The notes: generated by a model not told the origin, from the sequence alone. A stretch of 64,000 bases of DNA from Prorocentrum cordatum (GCA_963575745.1 CAUYUJ010020571.1:645334-709333), one strand, 5' to 3'. Positions 33,001 through 44,270 are shown, numbered from the stretch's first letter. Made by a program: numbers and translations.

Positions 33001-34995
33001 TCAATACTCCTTCATCTTCTCATAATGCATCCTCGAGAGCTTGTCCGCCTGTTTCTGCGCCCTGTCGACGAGCTCGCCGAGGTCGCTGGTCAGGGTCGCC
33101 AACTGGACATCCATCTGGGCAGGGTCATCGTAGCTCGCCTGAATCTGCTCTACATTCTGGCCGATAAGCATGGTCGCGATGGGATTGGAGAACACATACT
33201 TGATCATGTCGTCGTTGGCTTTCGTCATCGGCTCCACCAGCACGCTGTCTTTCAGCCACGACCAGTCGGGAGAATTTGCAATCTGGGCTGAGATGCAAGC
33301 GATCGAGGAGCTCGCCTGGCCATACGCCACCTTCAGCTGCTGCGCATCCTTGATCTTGGCCCTCAAGTCCTTAGAGGCTGAAGCGTTGGCCTTAGCCTTA
33401 GCTTTGCCCTTGCCCTTGCCCTTCGGCGTCGCAGGTGCTGGCTTCGGCGGCAGAGCCTGGCCCCTCACAGACTTCCTCGACCTCTTGTTGGGCGGTTCCC
33501 TCGCCTCGTCGCCGACGGCGGCCTCCTCCTGGGCCGCGCGCGCCGCGGCGGCTGCGGGCTCAGCTGCGGGCGCAGCTGGACCTGCGGGCGCAGCTGCGGG
33601 CGCAGCTGCGGGCGCAGCTGCGGGCGCAGCTGCGGGCTGAGCTGCGGGTGCATCTGCGGATGGAGCTGCGGGCGCAGGTCCGTTGCCGCTGCGCGAGGCA
33701 GCGCTGACCGCCGCGCCGCCGCTTGCAGATGGCGGCGCTGCACCTGCAGCTGCACGAACTGGTTCGAACGTGGTACGCCCTTCGGGCTCAGCGAATTCTG
33801 CAAGAAGGCGGCCTCTGTTCTCCTCGCGCTGCGTAGTCTGCCAGCACTGCGTGAATATATCATTGTACTGCTGCTTCACGTACAGGAACTCCATGGCTCT
33901 AGTCATGACGTTGAAGCGGTACCACTGGGTGCCCATCATGACGCACGCGTATGCGTAACGCCAGGCACGCTCAGCCGCCTCTTCGGTGTTTCCCTCCTCG
34001 ACTTTGATCCTGTCCAGGGGGTGGTAGACGCCCATGTCTGCAGTCACGACCTGATGGCGATTGATCATCTCGCGGCTCTTCCTGTACATCTCGAACTTTG
34101 CCTTGCACCACTTCTGCCTGAAAGCCTGCTTCGCGTGGTTGCCCCTGCACTCGAGCCACGACTTCTTCAGCTCCTTATCCGAGGCCAACTCCCTCTGGAA
34201 GCGCCAGCCCAGAGGGCTGCGAGCATTGATCTCGAAATTGGTCATCTCGGCCTCCTCCAGGTGGGGATCCCTGCCTGCATCGTCTTCGCCATCGAGCTCA
34301 TGCTTGTCGTAGCGGCCCCTCCCCATCTGCTGGCTCGACAAGCTGCGCAGGAATTCTTCCTGGCTCATGCCCTCTGGGACGCGGGGGGGGCCGTCGGGCG
34401 GGCCGTCGACGGGCGGGCCGTCGGGCGGGCCGTCGGGCGGGCCGTCGGGCGGGCCGTCGGGCGAGCCGTCTGGCGGGCCGTCGGGCGGGCCGTCGGGCGG
34501 GCCGTCGGGCGGGCCGTCGGGCTCCTCGGCTGCCTTGCCTGGCAGCGCCTCGACCCTCTGCCAGAATCCCCTGTCTGCTGCCACGACTTCGCTGTACTGC
34601 TGCTCCGACATGCCCTCGCGCGGAAACGTGGGCCTCGACAAGTGCGCGGGCGGCTGCGATGCGGGGGCTTCCGGAACGGGGGCTCTGGCAGCAGCGATGT
34701 CACGTGGATTGCCTGGCACTGTGAAGGTCTCCTCACGCTGGCTATCCTCAAGGAACGTACCTTCGGGCCCCTGCTTGTTGAGCTGCCCGCCGCCCTGCCC
34801 ATCAGCTGGAGCTTCGGGGGAGTCATGGACCTCAATGGGCGCGGGCGGGGCGGCCTCTGAGGGTGTCTGGGGCGCACTCGCTGCCGAAGGCGTCACAGCT
34901 GGAGTTCCTCCTGCATTGGACCCCGATGCCGTCGTGGAGACAGGGGAGGGGGCGCCCGCCGTGACCTTGTCGAGGCTCTCAACCAGGACTGTCAT
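33001..34995 (-). CDS. Unknown protein with GPPD and AAPA repeats
   Basis: 664 aa from ATG 34995, intronless. Residues 1-150 are Pro/Ala/Ser-rich. Residues 160-205 are a tandem of the four-residue DGPP unit. Residues about 225-400 are compact and helical with many Trp, Tyr and Met (GVYHPLDRIKVEEGNTEEAA, YAYACVMMGTQWYRFNVMTR), and look like the folded core. Residues about 440-490 are Ala/Pro repeats, followed by a basic Lys-rich segment with PKGKGKGKAKAKA (a plausible nuclear-localisation or nucleic-acid-binding stretch) and a helical C-terminus. I do not recognise a family. It is on the same strand as the gene at 37.7-39.4 kb, with a related Lys/Pro/Glu-rich style. Both could be genes of one uncharacterised element or ordinary lineage-specific genes. 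Confidence 0.6.
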   Translation of the reverse strand: MTVLVESLDKVTAGAPSPVSTTASGSNAGGTPAVTPSAASAPQTPSEAAPPAPIEVHDSPEAPADGQGGGQLNKQGPEGTFLEDSQREETFTVPGNPRDIAAARAPVPEAPASQPPAHLSRPTFPREGMSEQQYSEVVAADRGFWQRVEALPGKAAEEPDGPPDGPPDGPPDGPPDGSPDGPPDGPPDGPPDGPPVDGPPDGPPRVPEGMSQEEFLRSLSSQQMGRGRYDKHELDGEDDAGRDPHLEEAEMTNFEINARSPLGWRFQRELASDKELKKSWLECRGNHAKQAFRQKWCKAKFEMYRKSREMINRHQVVTADMGVYHPLDRIKVEEGNTEEAAERAWRYAYACVMMGTQWYRFNVMTRAMEFLYVKQQYNDIFTQCWQTTQREENRGRLLAEFAEPEGRTTFEPVRAAAGAAPPSASGGAAVSAASRSGNGPAPAAPSADAPAAQPAAAPAAAPAAAPAAAPAGPAAPAAEPAAAAARAAQEEAAVGDEAREPPNKRSRKSVRGQALPPKPAPATPKGKGKGKAKAKANASASKDLRAKIKDAQQLKVAYGQASSSIACISAQIANSPDWSWLKDSVLVEPMTKANDDMIKYVFSNPIATMLIGQNVEQIQASYDDPAQMDVQLATLTSDLGELVDRAQKQADKLSRMHYEKMKEY

Positions 34996-34999
34996 CAGG

Positions 35000-36106
35000 A
35001 AAGGTCGATCCTCGAAAGTGTGATGCGAGGTTCACACAACAGGACGCCGCAGTGCGTCCAGCTAGAACTGAGAAAAAAACGGCGATGGTACTGTGAACTA
35101 TGGTTGGCTGCGTGATGCGTGCTGTCACATGTTGCATTATGTGCAAGTGCATGCTTTGCCAGTTGTCTTTCAGCTCTGTGCTTTCTGCTTATGCTGCGTG
35201 TTTTATATGCTGCCTGCTTCCTGCTTGTCTATGAGGTTGGCCGTGCGATTTCGTATGATGCAACGTACGTAATTGCATGCGTTGCCAGTTGCTTCTGTTT
35301 TGCGCGGCATACGTGTCGACTCTTTCGAACAACTCTCTTTGCCCCCTCCTTCTCACCCCCAATTATCCTACTCTGGGGGCGGGGCAGAGGAGGGGGGGGG
35401 ACGAGGAGGAGGAGGAGGAGGAGGGGGAGGAGGTGGATGAGGAGGAGGAGGAGGAGGAGGAGGAGGAGGAGGATGAGGAGCAGCAGGATCATGAGCAGGA
35501 GCAGGACCAGCAGCAGAGGCAAGAGCAGAGGCAGAAACAAGAGCAGAAGCAGGCGCAGGAGCAAGAGCATGATGAGGCGAGCCTATCTCCCCTCAAGCGA
35601 TCATGGCCCCGAGTTCTTCCCAACCGATTATTGCCTCGAGCTCCGCCAGCCCTTCGGCTGACATGGGGGGGTCGTGGGGGCGGCGGAGGCGGCTGGGGTG
35701 GCGGGTTCCTAAGGTACCGAACCCACTCAATCCACTGCCCGTTATTTTCATAGTATTCTGGCACAACGATTTGTTCTTGGGTAAACCACCCACGCGGGCC
35801 AAGCGACGGTTGGGGCGGAGGGTGCTCGGAACGGGCAGGTGGACAAGAAGAGATCAAGAGGGAGTTGATAAGGGCAGACGAGAAGGAGGAGGAGGATGAT
35901 AAGGAGGAGGGGGGAAGACCTTCTTCTGAGATATCAGCAGGGTGGCGTAAGCTATTTGAGTGCGCTCAAAAACCAGCCGAAAAGCTCCTGCCCACTACCA
36001 GGTTTCTGACCCTGAAAAAGCCTTAGTGGGCAAGAGCGTGTTTCGCGTTGTTGGACCGAATCGCTGGATTTCCTTTGGGGTCGGTATCAACATGCCTGCT
36101 TGAATC
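35000..36106. other. No gene; GAG-rich tract
   Basis: (GAG)n with GAGCAGGAG variants at 35390-35575, and GGA-rich sequence at 35880-35915. The Glu/Gln-rich frames are composition artefacts. Confidence 0.6.
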
Positions 36107-36770
36107 CCATCAGCCCTCTGGGCGTCGGTGGTTTAGAGCGTTTCCTAGTCCACCCCTCCTTCTTCCCCTTCGGGGAGGGGCTTACCCCTCCCCCCTACCC
36201 CCTCCCCTGGACCTGGACGGGGGGTCCGCGAGTGCGCCCAAAACGACTTCGGCGAGGAAGCCACAATCATTGGTTGTATTATGGTTTGGGCCCCATTTTG
36301 GCCTCCTGGGGAGGGCTGTAATTAATGGCCCCCCCTCCTGATCGATCTCACCCAAGATGGCCCAACGACTGCCCCCAAGGCTCCCAAAGGTGCCCCGAGA
36401 GGGCCCCAAGGTGGCCATGAAGCTCCAAGAGGCCTTCAGGACGCCCCCACGAGGCTCCCAAGAGACCCCGAAGAGGCCCCAAGAGACCCCAGAAGCACCC
36501 AAGATGCTCCAAGAGGCCTCGGCGAGAATGCCAAATCATTGATTTTATGAAGGTGTTAGCAACATGTTGGCCTCTTGGGGGGGGCTGATTAAGATGACTC
36601 CAAGAGCGCCTGGGGGAGCTCAAGATGACCTCCAAGATGGCCCAATATACCCCAAGATGTCTCATAATGGCTTCCTCTGCGTGCTGCCCACTTCCCTGAT
36701 CGAGGCAATTCCTCTGGGCATTGGTTCTGGATGGGCTGGCGGGGATTCGCGAAGCGTCAACCATATTTTT
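36107..36770 (-). repeat. ~660-bp dispersed repeat, copy 2
   Basis: Matches 21287-21955 along its length: CCTCTGGGCGT, the CCCCTCCC palindromic block, CTTCGGCGAGGAAGCC, CAAGATGGCCCAA units, and the end GGGATTCGCGAAGCGTCAAC. There is no recognisable exon on either side here, so whether it is also an intron is unknown. Confidence 0.75.
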
Positions 36771-37725
36771 TCACGAGCTTGATGTCCCATTGGGCGCCGC
36801 GGCACTTGCGGCAGCAGGTGGCAATCTCACGGAGGCAGAGTGAAACGTGTGATCTCTCTTTCTCGAAGAGTCGAGCCCCTCTCCCCGACCCCCCATTCGC
36901 TTTGGGGGGGGGGCCGCGAGTTGTGTCGATCTGCGTATCGCCAGGTTCTTGGGGTCCTTTGGGGCGTTCCTCGGACCAACCTCCTCACCTACACCCTTTC
37001 GGTCTCAACCACACCCATCTTCTGGACCCTTCCCTCCTCCGCTCCTGCACCGCCACCTCCCCCAACTCCCCTCCCCCGTTCCTCTCCCTTGTCTGGCGGG
37101 GTTGGGGGTAGAGGCTCAGGCCCTTCGCGCCCATCGTTGCGCCCCAGAGAACAGAGAAGCAACGCTCCATGGTCCAATGTCCATGGTATCTCGCATGCCG
37201 CACGTGCTGTGGCATTTCGTCCAAGAGGGGGCAGGGTCTCGAGCAATCTTGACGACGCTGACGGTATAGCGATTTTCTCAGAGTCATCATTATCTATATC
37301 CGTGTTTTCCTCCGCCGTCTGTTTGTCATCCTGTTTCCAACGATTATCCTTTTCCCTACCCTCCTCAGCTGTGTTTCGTCATGCTCGTGTGTCGTCATGC
37401 TCGTGTTTCGCTCGGCTGTGGTACGTTTGGCTTCAAGTGTTTGAGGTTCAATCGGCCCCCTGGAAACACACCTGGAGTGTGTTGGACAGCTTCGCTGTCT
37501 GCCCGAGCTCGGCAAACTGAAAGAACTGAGCGCGAGAGGAAAACAACATAACACACTTGAGACGAGAGCAATAGCGACGCAGTGCGCACCAGAATGAACG
37601 CAAATGTACACATCACAGAAATAGAAAGGCTCAAGAGATCGGTGGGCTCAGCTCCCCCGCCAAGCCATCTGAAAATCCCTCTCGCACATAGACCAAACTC
37701 ATCGTGGCGACATGCCGTGCACGGT
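36771..37725. other. No gene recognised
   Basis: Mixed sequence with G- and C-runs. Open frames on both strands show no domain. It is probably the 3' flank of the minus-strand gene that ends at 37726. Confidence 0.4.
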
Positions 37726-39372
37726 TCACGCATCATCATCGTCAAACGCATTGTTCCAGAAATCAGAGCACTCAACAACATCGTCCATCATGGTGTTCAG
37801 CGAGGTGGTCATACTCTCCCACGGGCCAGTCACTGGAGGCGGGATCTCTCGGATATCATCGGGGCTATCGTCCGCGGAGTCGTCGTCGATGGGTTCGACG
37901 ACCTCGCTCGTGGGCTCGCCCGTCTCCTCTGGTGGCCCCTCCTTTGCTTCCTGGGGGCTCTCCAGCGGCTGAGGCTCCTCCTTGCCCTCATGGGGCTTCT
38001 CCTCGGGCTTCTTCTCGACGATCGTCAGGTTCTCCACTCCATTCATGGGTGCGCCCTTCTCCTCGGTGGCTGCTTCCTTGTCGGGCTCCTCGTGTTTGGC
38101 TTTCTTGCAAGCTCTTTTGGGGGCGGCAGCTGGGCGCTTCCGCACCGCCGTCTCCGCAGGCTGCGTCTCGATGGACGAAGCTGCGCTGGTCGCAGCCAGT
38201 GCCGCCGCCTTCTCGTCCTTCTCCTTGCGTTTCTTCAGCTCCTTGAGCTTCTCCCTCTTCAGCTGCTCGGCGTCTTGGGCCGTGAGGCGCCCCTCGCAGT
38301 AGCGCTTCGCGATGTCCGTCATGAACTCCACCGCCTCCGCCTCCTCGACGGCGTGCGTGGAGATCTGCGTGACCTGCTTCAAGTTGTGCTTGATCTGAAT
38401 CAGCTTGATCCCCCTATCCATCACAAACTTGACCTGCACCTGGAGGCCGTCCATGTTGCCCGTCCACAAGATGTTGCCCCCTCGCGGCGTCTTCGAGGGC
38501 GCAGGTCCAGCATCCTCGAGAAAGGTCGACGCCAAGCAGTCCAGCACCTCGTACTCCATTCCGTCTGCCCACTTCGCCCAGACGTAGGTCTCGCCTGGCT
38601 TGACGGTCATGCTGTCGCAAACCTCAGGCTGAAATCGATCCGCGAATGCATCACATCTCCATGCGCGCTTCATGCTCTCGTCGTATCCGAACGTGAACGC
38701 ATCCTCGGGCTTGGATCCCTCCTCGGGCTTGGGCTCCTTATCGGGCTTGGTCTCGTCCTTCACGTTGCTCTTCTGCAGCGCTGCCTTCTTCGGCTCTGGG
38801 ACCTTGCTCTCGTTGGCCATGAGGTTGGTCCACCACGCAGGAGCCCTGTTCGGCGGCTTCTCCTTGCGAGCGAGGCCAGCCGCGTGAAGCAAGAGAGTTC
38901 GGAGCCTCAGCGACGCGCCTTTGGCCCAGGACTCAACCTCTCTCAACTTGATGTCGTCCTTCTTGGCCGTGCCGATGTTGGCCATGACCTCCTCCACCAC
39001 GTGCGGGACGATCGAGAAGTTCGGCGCCACCTGGGCAAGGATGGGGGCGCGCAGCCGACGACGCGACAGGGCAGATGAGGAGAAGCGAGGGGGCAGGAGC
39101 AAGAGATGACAAACGTTAAATCAGCAGGCCACCTGGCGAATCGCTCTCAGCACCTCCCCCAACTTCTCAACCCTGCCGCGGTCCAGCATCTCCGATGCCA
39201 GGGCGTGTCCGTACATGGGCCAGCCTTTGTCATCGACCAGCGGTGTGAGTGCCTCAGTCAGAGCGCCGTTGATCTCCTCACCGTAACGTGTCCTCGGGAC
39301 TGGCTCTGGTTTGGGCGGGCTCTCGGCTGCGCCACTCTCCATCATTTTGGCCTTCGGGGTCGACCCAGTCAT
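37726..39372 (-). CDS. Unknown two-exon protein, Lys/Glu/Pro-rich
   Basis: Exon 1, 39372-39133, starts MTGSTPKAKMMESG and ends EVLRAIRQ. The intron is 39132-39031 (102 nt). Exon 2, 39030-37726, begins VAPNFSIVPHVVEEV. Splicing keeps the frame and gives about 514 aa. The sequence around both borders is nearly identical (CCAG|GTGGC), so several equivalent splice points exist. Residues about 175-290 look folded (YVWAKWADGMEYEVLDCLAS, LQVQVKFVMDRGIKLIQIKH). A charged Lys/Glu helical segment (KREKLKELKKRKEKDEK) and an acidic tail ending FDDDDA follow. I recognise no family. A degenerate SL lies 34 bp upstream of the ATG, consistent with a trans-spliced and formerly retroposed gene. Confidence 0.65.
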
Positions 39373-39406
39373 CCTGAGAAACACGGATCTGGTCTGCGCC
39401 GAAAGG

Positions 39407-39428
39407 CTTGAACCAAACCGGCTGCACG
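39407..39428 (-). other. Degenerate SL relic upstream of the two-exon gene
   Basis: The reverse complement ends TTTGGTTCAAG and contains AGCC at the right spacing. It matches the 22-nt SL at 15 positions (10 of the last 11). Its position just before a start codon supports a relic, but similarity is partial. Confidence 0.5.
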
Positions 39429-40310
39429 GCTTTGTGTCGTTGCGTTTTGTTGTTTTGTTTTCATTCTTTTGCTCGCACCCCCCCTTTTATGTCCATGCAC
39501 GCACTCCTTCTCACAGCGGCCCAATGTGCGCGGCACTGAGGCGGCAATTGCACATTGGGCGCGCCCTCCATCCATGGAACTGCAGCAATGTTGTATGCCA
39601 ATTACGTGTTGCGCTAAGGCGTGAGCTCCATTTTGAGTCGCCCTTATGTGAATCCGCTAGAACTGGGGATATATAGCAAATGTTCGCGGCATTGAGGCGA
39701 GAATGCCACATTGAGTAACGCACCCCCTCGACCCACGTGATTGTTATATACAAAAACTGTCGTGCGTGGCGTCGAGGCAGGAATTTAATTTCAGGTCTCA
39801 TGCCACCTCCGTCCATCACTCCGCGGCAACCAATGTGCGCGGCGCCATGGCGAGAGCTAGATTTAGAGCAACAGACGGCCTGGACCCAAATCCCTCTTCC
39901 AATGGCTGGGCGGGGCGGGCGGTGGTGCGGCGGCGCCAGGGGCGCCCCCCCGCGCGCGCCGCTCCCCTCGCCCTCCCCCCGCCCGAACGAAGATCGAGTC
40001 GGAAGGACCAGCCGAACGCGGAAAAGAGAAGAAGGAGAGAGGAGAGGAGAGGGGAAGCAAAAAGAGGAGGAGGGGGAGAATAACGACGAGGAGGAGGAGA
40101 GCAGCTGAGTTTTTTTTTTTTGCAACGCACGCGAATATGCATCGAGGAAAAGCAGCGCTGCGATCGACAATATCGCATGCCCTGCCTGAGTGCGATAATC
40201 GCACAAGGACGTTATTTTTAACGTCTAAAAGTGATCTAACGCAAGACGTTACAATTAACGTATAGACGTTAGGGTTGCTATTTCCAGCGTCTCGGCACCC
40301 TCTGGGATAC
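39429..40310. other. Upstream region, no gene
   Basis: Several short repeats of GCGGCATTGAGGCG/GCGCGGCACTGAGGCG and CCACATTG type (39525-39720) suggest a decayed tandem. GA-rich 40020-40100 follows. Confidence 0.45.
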
Positions 40311-43060
40311 AGTATATGATGCATCATCGAATTGGCAAGCTAAACCCCTAGCGGGCGAAACTGGTCGGGTGGGCGGGCCCAGCGCGCGAGTCGGGCCGGG
40401 CGGGCTGGGCATTCAATTATGATGCGGCATCGAGTTGGCGCCGAAAGCCCCAACGGGCGAGCCAGGGCGGCCGTTAACGGACTGTTCAGGTCGGGCGGGC
40501 GGGACATTAGAGTATGATGAATCATCGAGATGGCGCGCGAGAGCCCCGTCGGGCGGGCCGGATTGGGCGGGAGCGACATATGATGCATGATCGAGTTGAC
40601 AAGCGGGCCAGGCGGACCCTAACGGGCGGGGCGGGTCAAGCGGGCGGGACGTCGAAATGGCACGCGAGAGCCCTATCGGGCGGGCCGGGTCGAGTGGGCG
40701 GACCCTCATCGGCGGTTCGTTCCACCATCGAGTTGGAACGCGTGGGCCCGGCTGGCAGGGCCGACAAGGTCGGCGGGGCCGGCCGGTAGGATCCGGCAGC
40801 GCCGTTAGGGCCGGTAGGGTCCGGCAGGGGCGCCAGATCTGGTAGGGCCGTTACAGCCGGTAGGGCCAATAGGGCCAGTGGGGGGCGACTGCGGCCGGTA
40901 GGGCCGGCGGCGCCGGCAGGGCAAACATGGCCAGTGAGGTCGGGTCGGGCGGGCGGACATCAAAGTATGGTGCGTCTTCGAGTTGGCACGCGGAAGCGCT
41001 GACGTGCGGGCCGGGTCGAGCGGGCAGGGCATTGAAGTATGATGCACCATTGTTAACGGGCGAATCTGGTCGGGCTGGCGGGCGAGCTAGATTGGGCGGG
41101 CGGACCCTAACGGGCGGGTCGGGTCGGGCAGGCGGGACATTAAAGTATGATGCATCATCGAGATGGCACGCGAGGGCCCTATAAGTATGATGCATCATTG
41201 TGCTTGCGAATCTGGTGGGACAGGCGAACCTTAACGGGCGAGTCGGGTCGGGCTGGCGGGACATCAAATCATGATGCATCATCGAGTTGGCGCGCGAAGG
41301 CCCCGACGTGCGGGCCCGGTCGGGCGGGCGGGCCATCAAACAATGATGCATCATCGAGCTGGCACGCGAAAGCCCTGGCGGGTGGGCCCGCTTGGGCGCG
41401 GCGGACCTGAGCGGGCGGACCCGGTCGGGCGGGCAGGGCATCGAAGCATGATGCGTCATCGAGTTGGCGCGCGGAAGCGATGGTGGGCGGGTCGAGTCGG
41501 GCGGGCGGGAGATTAAAGTATGATGCATCATCGAATTGGCACGCCTCTATAGCGGGCGGGACTGGTTGAATAATTGCGCTTGCGAATCTGGTGGAACAGG
41601 CGAACCCTAACGGGCGAGTCGGGTCGGGCTGGCGGGGCATCAAATCACGACGCATCATCGAGTTGGCGCGCGGAGGCCCCGACGTGCAGGTCCGGTCGGG
41701 CGGGCGGGACATTAAACAATGATGCATCATCGAGTTGGCACGCGAAAGCCCTGGCGGGTGGATCCGGTTGGTCGGGCGGACCTGAACGGGCAGGTCCAGT
41801 CGGGCGGTCAGGGCGTTAGAGCATGATGCATCATCGAGTTGGCGCGCGGAAGCGATGACGGGCGGGTCGAGTCGGGCGGGCGGGAGATTCAAGTGTGATG
41901 CATCATCGAATTGGTACGCTAGGCCCCTGGCGGGCGGGGCTGGTCGGTCGGGTGAGCGGGCCCGACGGGCGAGTCGGGCCGGGCGGGCTGGGCATTTAAT
42001 TGCGATGCGGTATCGAGCGGGCGCGCGCAAGCCCTGGCGGGCGAGCTAGATTGGGCGGGCGGACCCTAACGGGCGGGTCGGGTCGGGCAGGCGGGGCATT
42101 AAAGTATGATGCATCATCGAGATGGCACGCGAGGGCCCTATAAGTATGATGCATCATTGTGCTTGCGAATCTGGTGGGACAGGCGAACCTTAACGGGCGA
42201 GTCGGGTCGGGCTGGCGGGACATCAAATCATGATGCATCATCGAGTTGGCGCGCGAAGGCCCCGACGTGCGGGCCCGGTCGGGCGGGCGGGCCATCAAAC
42301 AATGATGCATCATCATCGAGTTGGCACGCGAAAGCCCTGGCGGGTGGGCCCGCTTGGGCGCGGCGGACCTGAGCGGGCGGACCCGGTCGGGCGGGCAGGG
42401 CATCGAAGCATGATGCGTCATCGAGTTGGCGCGCGGAAGCGATGGTGGGCGGGTCGAGTCGGGCGGGCGGGAGATTAAAGTATGATGCATCATCGAATTG
42501 GCACGCTAGACACCTAGCTGGCGGGACTGGCGGTCCAGGCGGGCTGGGCATTTAAGTATGATGCGGCATCGAGTGGGCGCGCGTAAGCCCTAACGGGCTA
42601 GCCAGGTTGGGCGGGCGGACCTTAACGGACGGGTCGGGTCGGGCGGGCGGGACATTAAAGTATGATGCGTCATCGAGATGGCACGCGAGAGCCCTATAAG
42701 TATGATGCATCATTGTGCTTGCGAATCTGGTGGGACAGGCGAACTCGAACGGGCGAGTCGGGTCGGGCTGGCGGGGCATCAAATCATGATGCGTCATCGA
42801 GTTGGCGCGCGAAGGCCCCGACGTTCGGATCAGGTCGGGCACGCGGGACATTAAACAATGATGCATCATCGAATTGACACGCGAAAACCTTGGCGGGTGG
42901 GTCCGGGTGGTCGGGCGGGCCTGAACGGGCGGGCCCAGTCGGGCGGGCAGGGCATTAAAGCATGATGCGTCATCGAGTTGGCACGCGGAAGCGAAAACGG
43001 GCGGGTCGAGTCGGGCGGGCGGGACATTAAAGTATGATGCATCATCGAATTGGCACGCTA
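40310..43060 (+). repeat. Satellite array built on TGATGCATCATCGAGTTGG
   Basis: About 25-30 units of variable length (60-130 bp). Each has the palindrome TGATGCATCA, then TCGAGTTGGCGCGCG and a GGGCGGGC-rich stretch ending ACATTAAAGTA. Open frames across it (MMHHTLISRPP and similar) are by-products of the repeat. A segment is duplicated within it (41084-41545 and 42041-42506). Confidence 0.9.
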
Positions 43061-43065
43061 GACCG

Positions 43066-43706
43066 GGCCGACGCGGCCGGCAGGGCCTGCAGGGCCAGCA
43101 CGGCCGGCAAGGCCGGCAGGGCCGGCAGGGCCGGCAGGGCTGGTAGGGCCAGCGAAGCCAGCAGGGCCGGCAGGGTCGGCAGGGCCGGCAGGGCCGGCAG
43201 GGCCGGCAGGGCCAGCAGGGCCAGCAGGACCGGCAGGGCCGGCAGCCCAACGCCGGGCCGGCAGGGCCGGCAAGGCCGGCAAGGCCAGCAAGGCCGGCAG
43301 GGCCGGCAGGGCCGGCAGGGCCGGCCGGCAGGGCCTGCAGGGCCGGCAGGGCCCGCAAGGCGGGCAGGGCCGGCAGGGTCGGCAGGGCCGGCAACGCTGG
43401 CAGGGCCGGCAGGGCCAGCAGGGCTGGTAGGGTCGGCAGGGCCAGCAGGGCCGGCAAGGCCGGCAGGGCTGGCAGGGCCTGCAGGGCCAGGAGGGCCGGC
43501 AGGGCCGGCAGGGCCGCCGGCAGGGCCGGCAGGGCCGGCAGGGCCGGCAGGGCCGGCAGGGCCGGCAGGGCCGGCAGGGCCGGCAGGGCCCGCAGGTCCG
43601 GCAAGGCCGGCAGGGCCGGCAGGGCTGGCAGGGCCGGCAGGCCGGCAGGGCTGGCAAGGCCAGCAGGGCTGGCAGGGCCGGCAGGGCCGGCAGGGCCGGT
43701 AGGACG
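43066..43706. repeat. 9-bp minisatellite GGCAGGGCC, second array
   Basis: About 70 units of the same 9-bp repeat as at 16.3-16.9 kb. It again sits between TGATGCATCA satellite units and minus-strand retroposon sequence. Confidence 0.97.
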
Positions 43707-43734
43707 CATTTTCAGTCGCTGTTTGTTTTCCAAA

Positions 43735-44239
43735 TCAACGGGAGCCTTTGTCGCTGTGTCCAGGCCTCCACCAACATGCGTGAATTACGGGGAAGGCTCG
43801 AGCGAGAGCGCCGTTCTTGAGTTCGAGGGTCTTCTTGGCCATCGGAGTAAATCGTGAGGAAGTGTCGAGCAGGAGCCCTTGTCGTCGTGGCTGGGCCTCC
43901 GCCGACTTACTTGAATTGCGAGGGAGTCTCGAGCGAAAGCGCTGTTCCTGAGTTCGGGGGCCTCTCTGGCCAGGGTGTCTCGGGGTAAACTGTGAGGAAG
44001 TATCGAGCGGGAGCCGTTGTTGTCGTAGCTGGGCTTCCAAGGGCCCACATTTATGCTCACACCAACGCTCGAGCGGGAACCTCGTTTTCAGAGGAAATGT
44101 AGCCGGCGTCGAGGCGAGAGCGTGCGGAACCGCTTCCGGAGATCAGCAATAATTATTCTTTGGAATTTAGTATTCAACAACATCAACATGCATTTTCAGA
44201 CTGTTCGCTCCTATCTGCTCGCGTGCCATTCAACACGTA
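43735..44239 (-). mobile_element. Retroposon family sequences, including the left part of the interrupted copy 8
   Basis: 43790-44140 carries body units (CTCGAGCGAGAGCGCCGTTC) shared with copy 7. From about 44150 the tail-proximal part of another copy starts: AACAACATCAACATGC, then CAGACTGTTCGCTC and CGTGCCATTCAACACGTA. It stops at the transposon insertion and resumes at 60710. Confidence 0.75.
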
Positions 44240-44241
44240 TA

Positions 44242-44268
44242 ATCCAATAGCCCTTATAACGGCGACGA
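44242..44268 (+). repeat. Left terminal inverted repeat
   Basis: 27 bp beginning ATCCAATAGCCCTTATAACG. It is identical to the reverse complement of 60681-60707. TA target duplication at 44240-44241. Confidence 0.95.
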
Positions 44269-44270
44269 TG

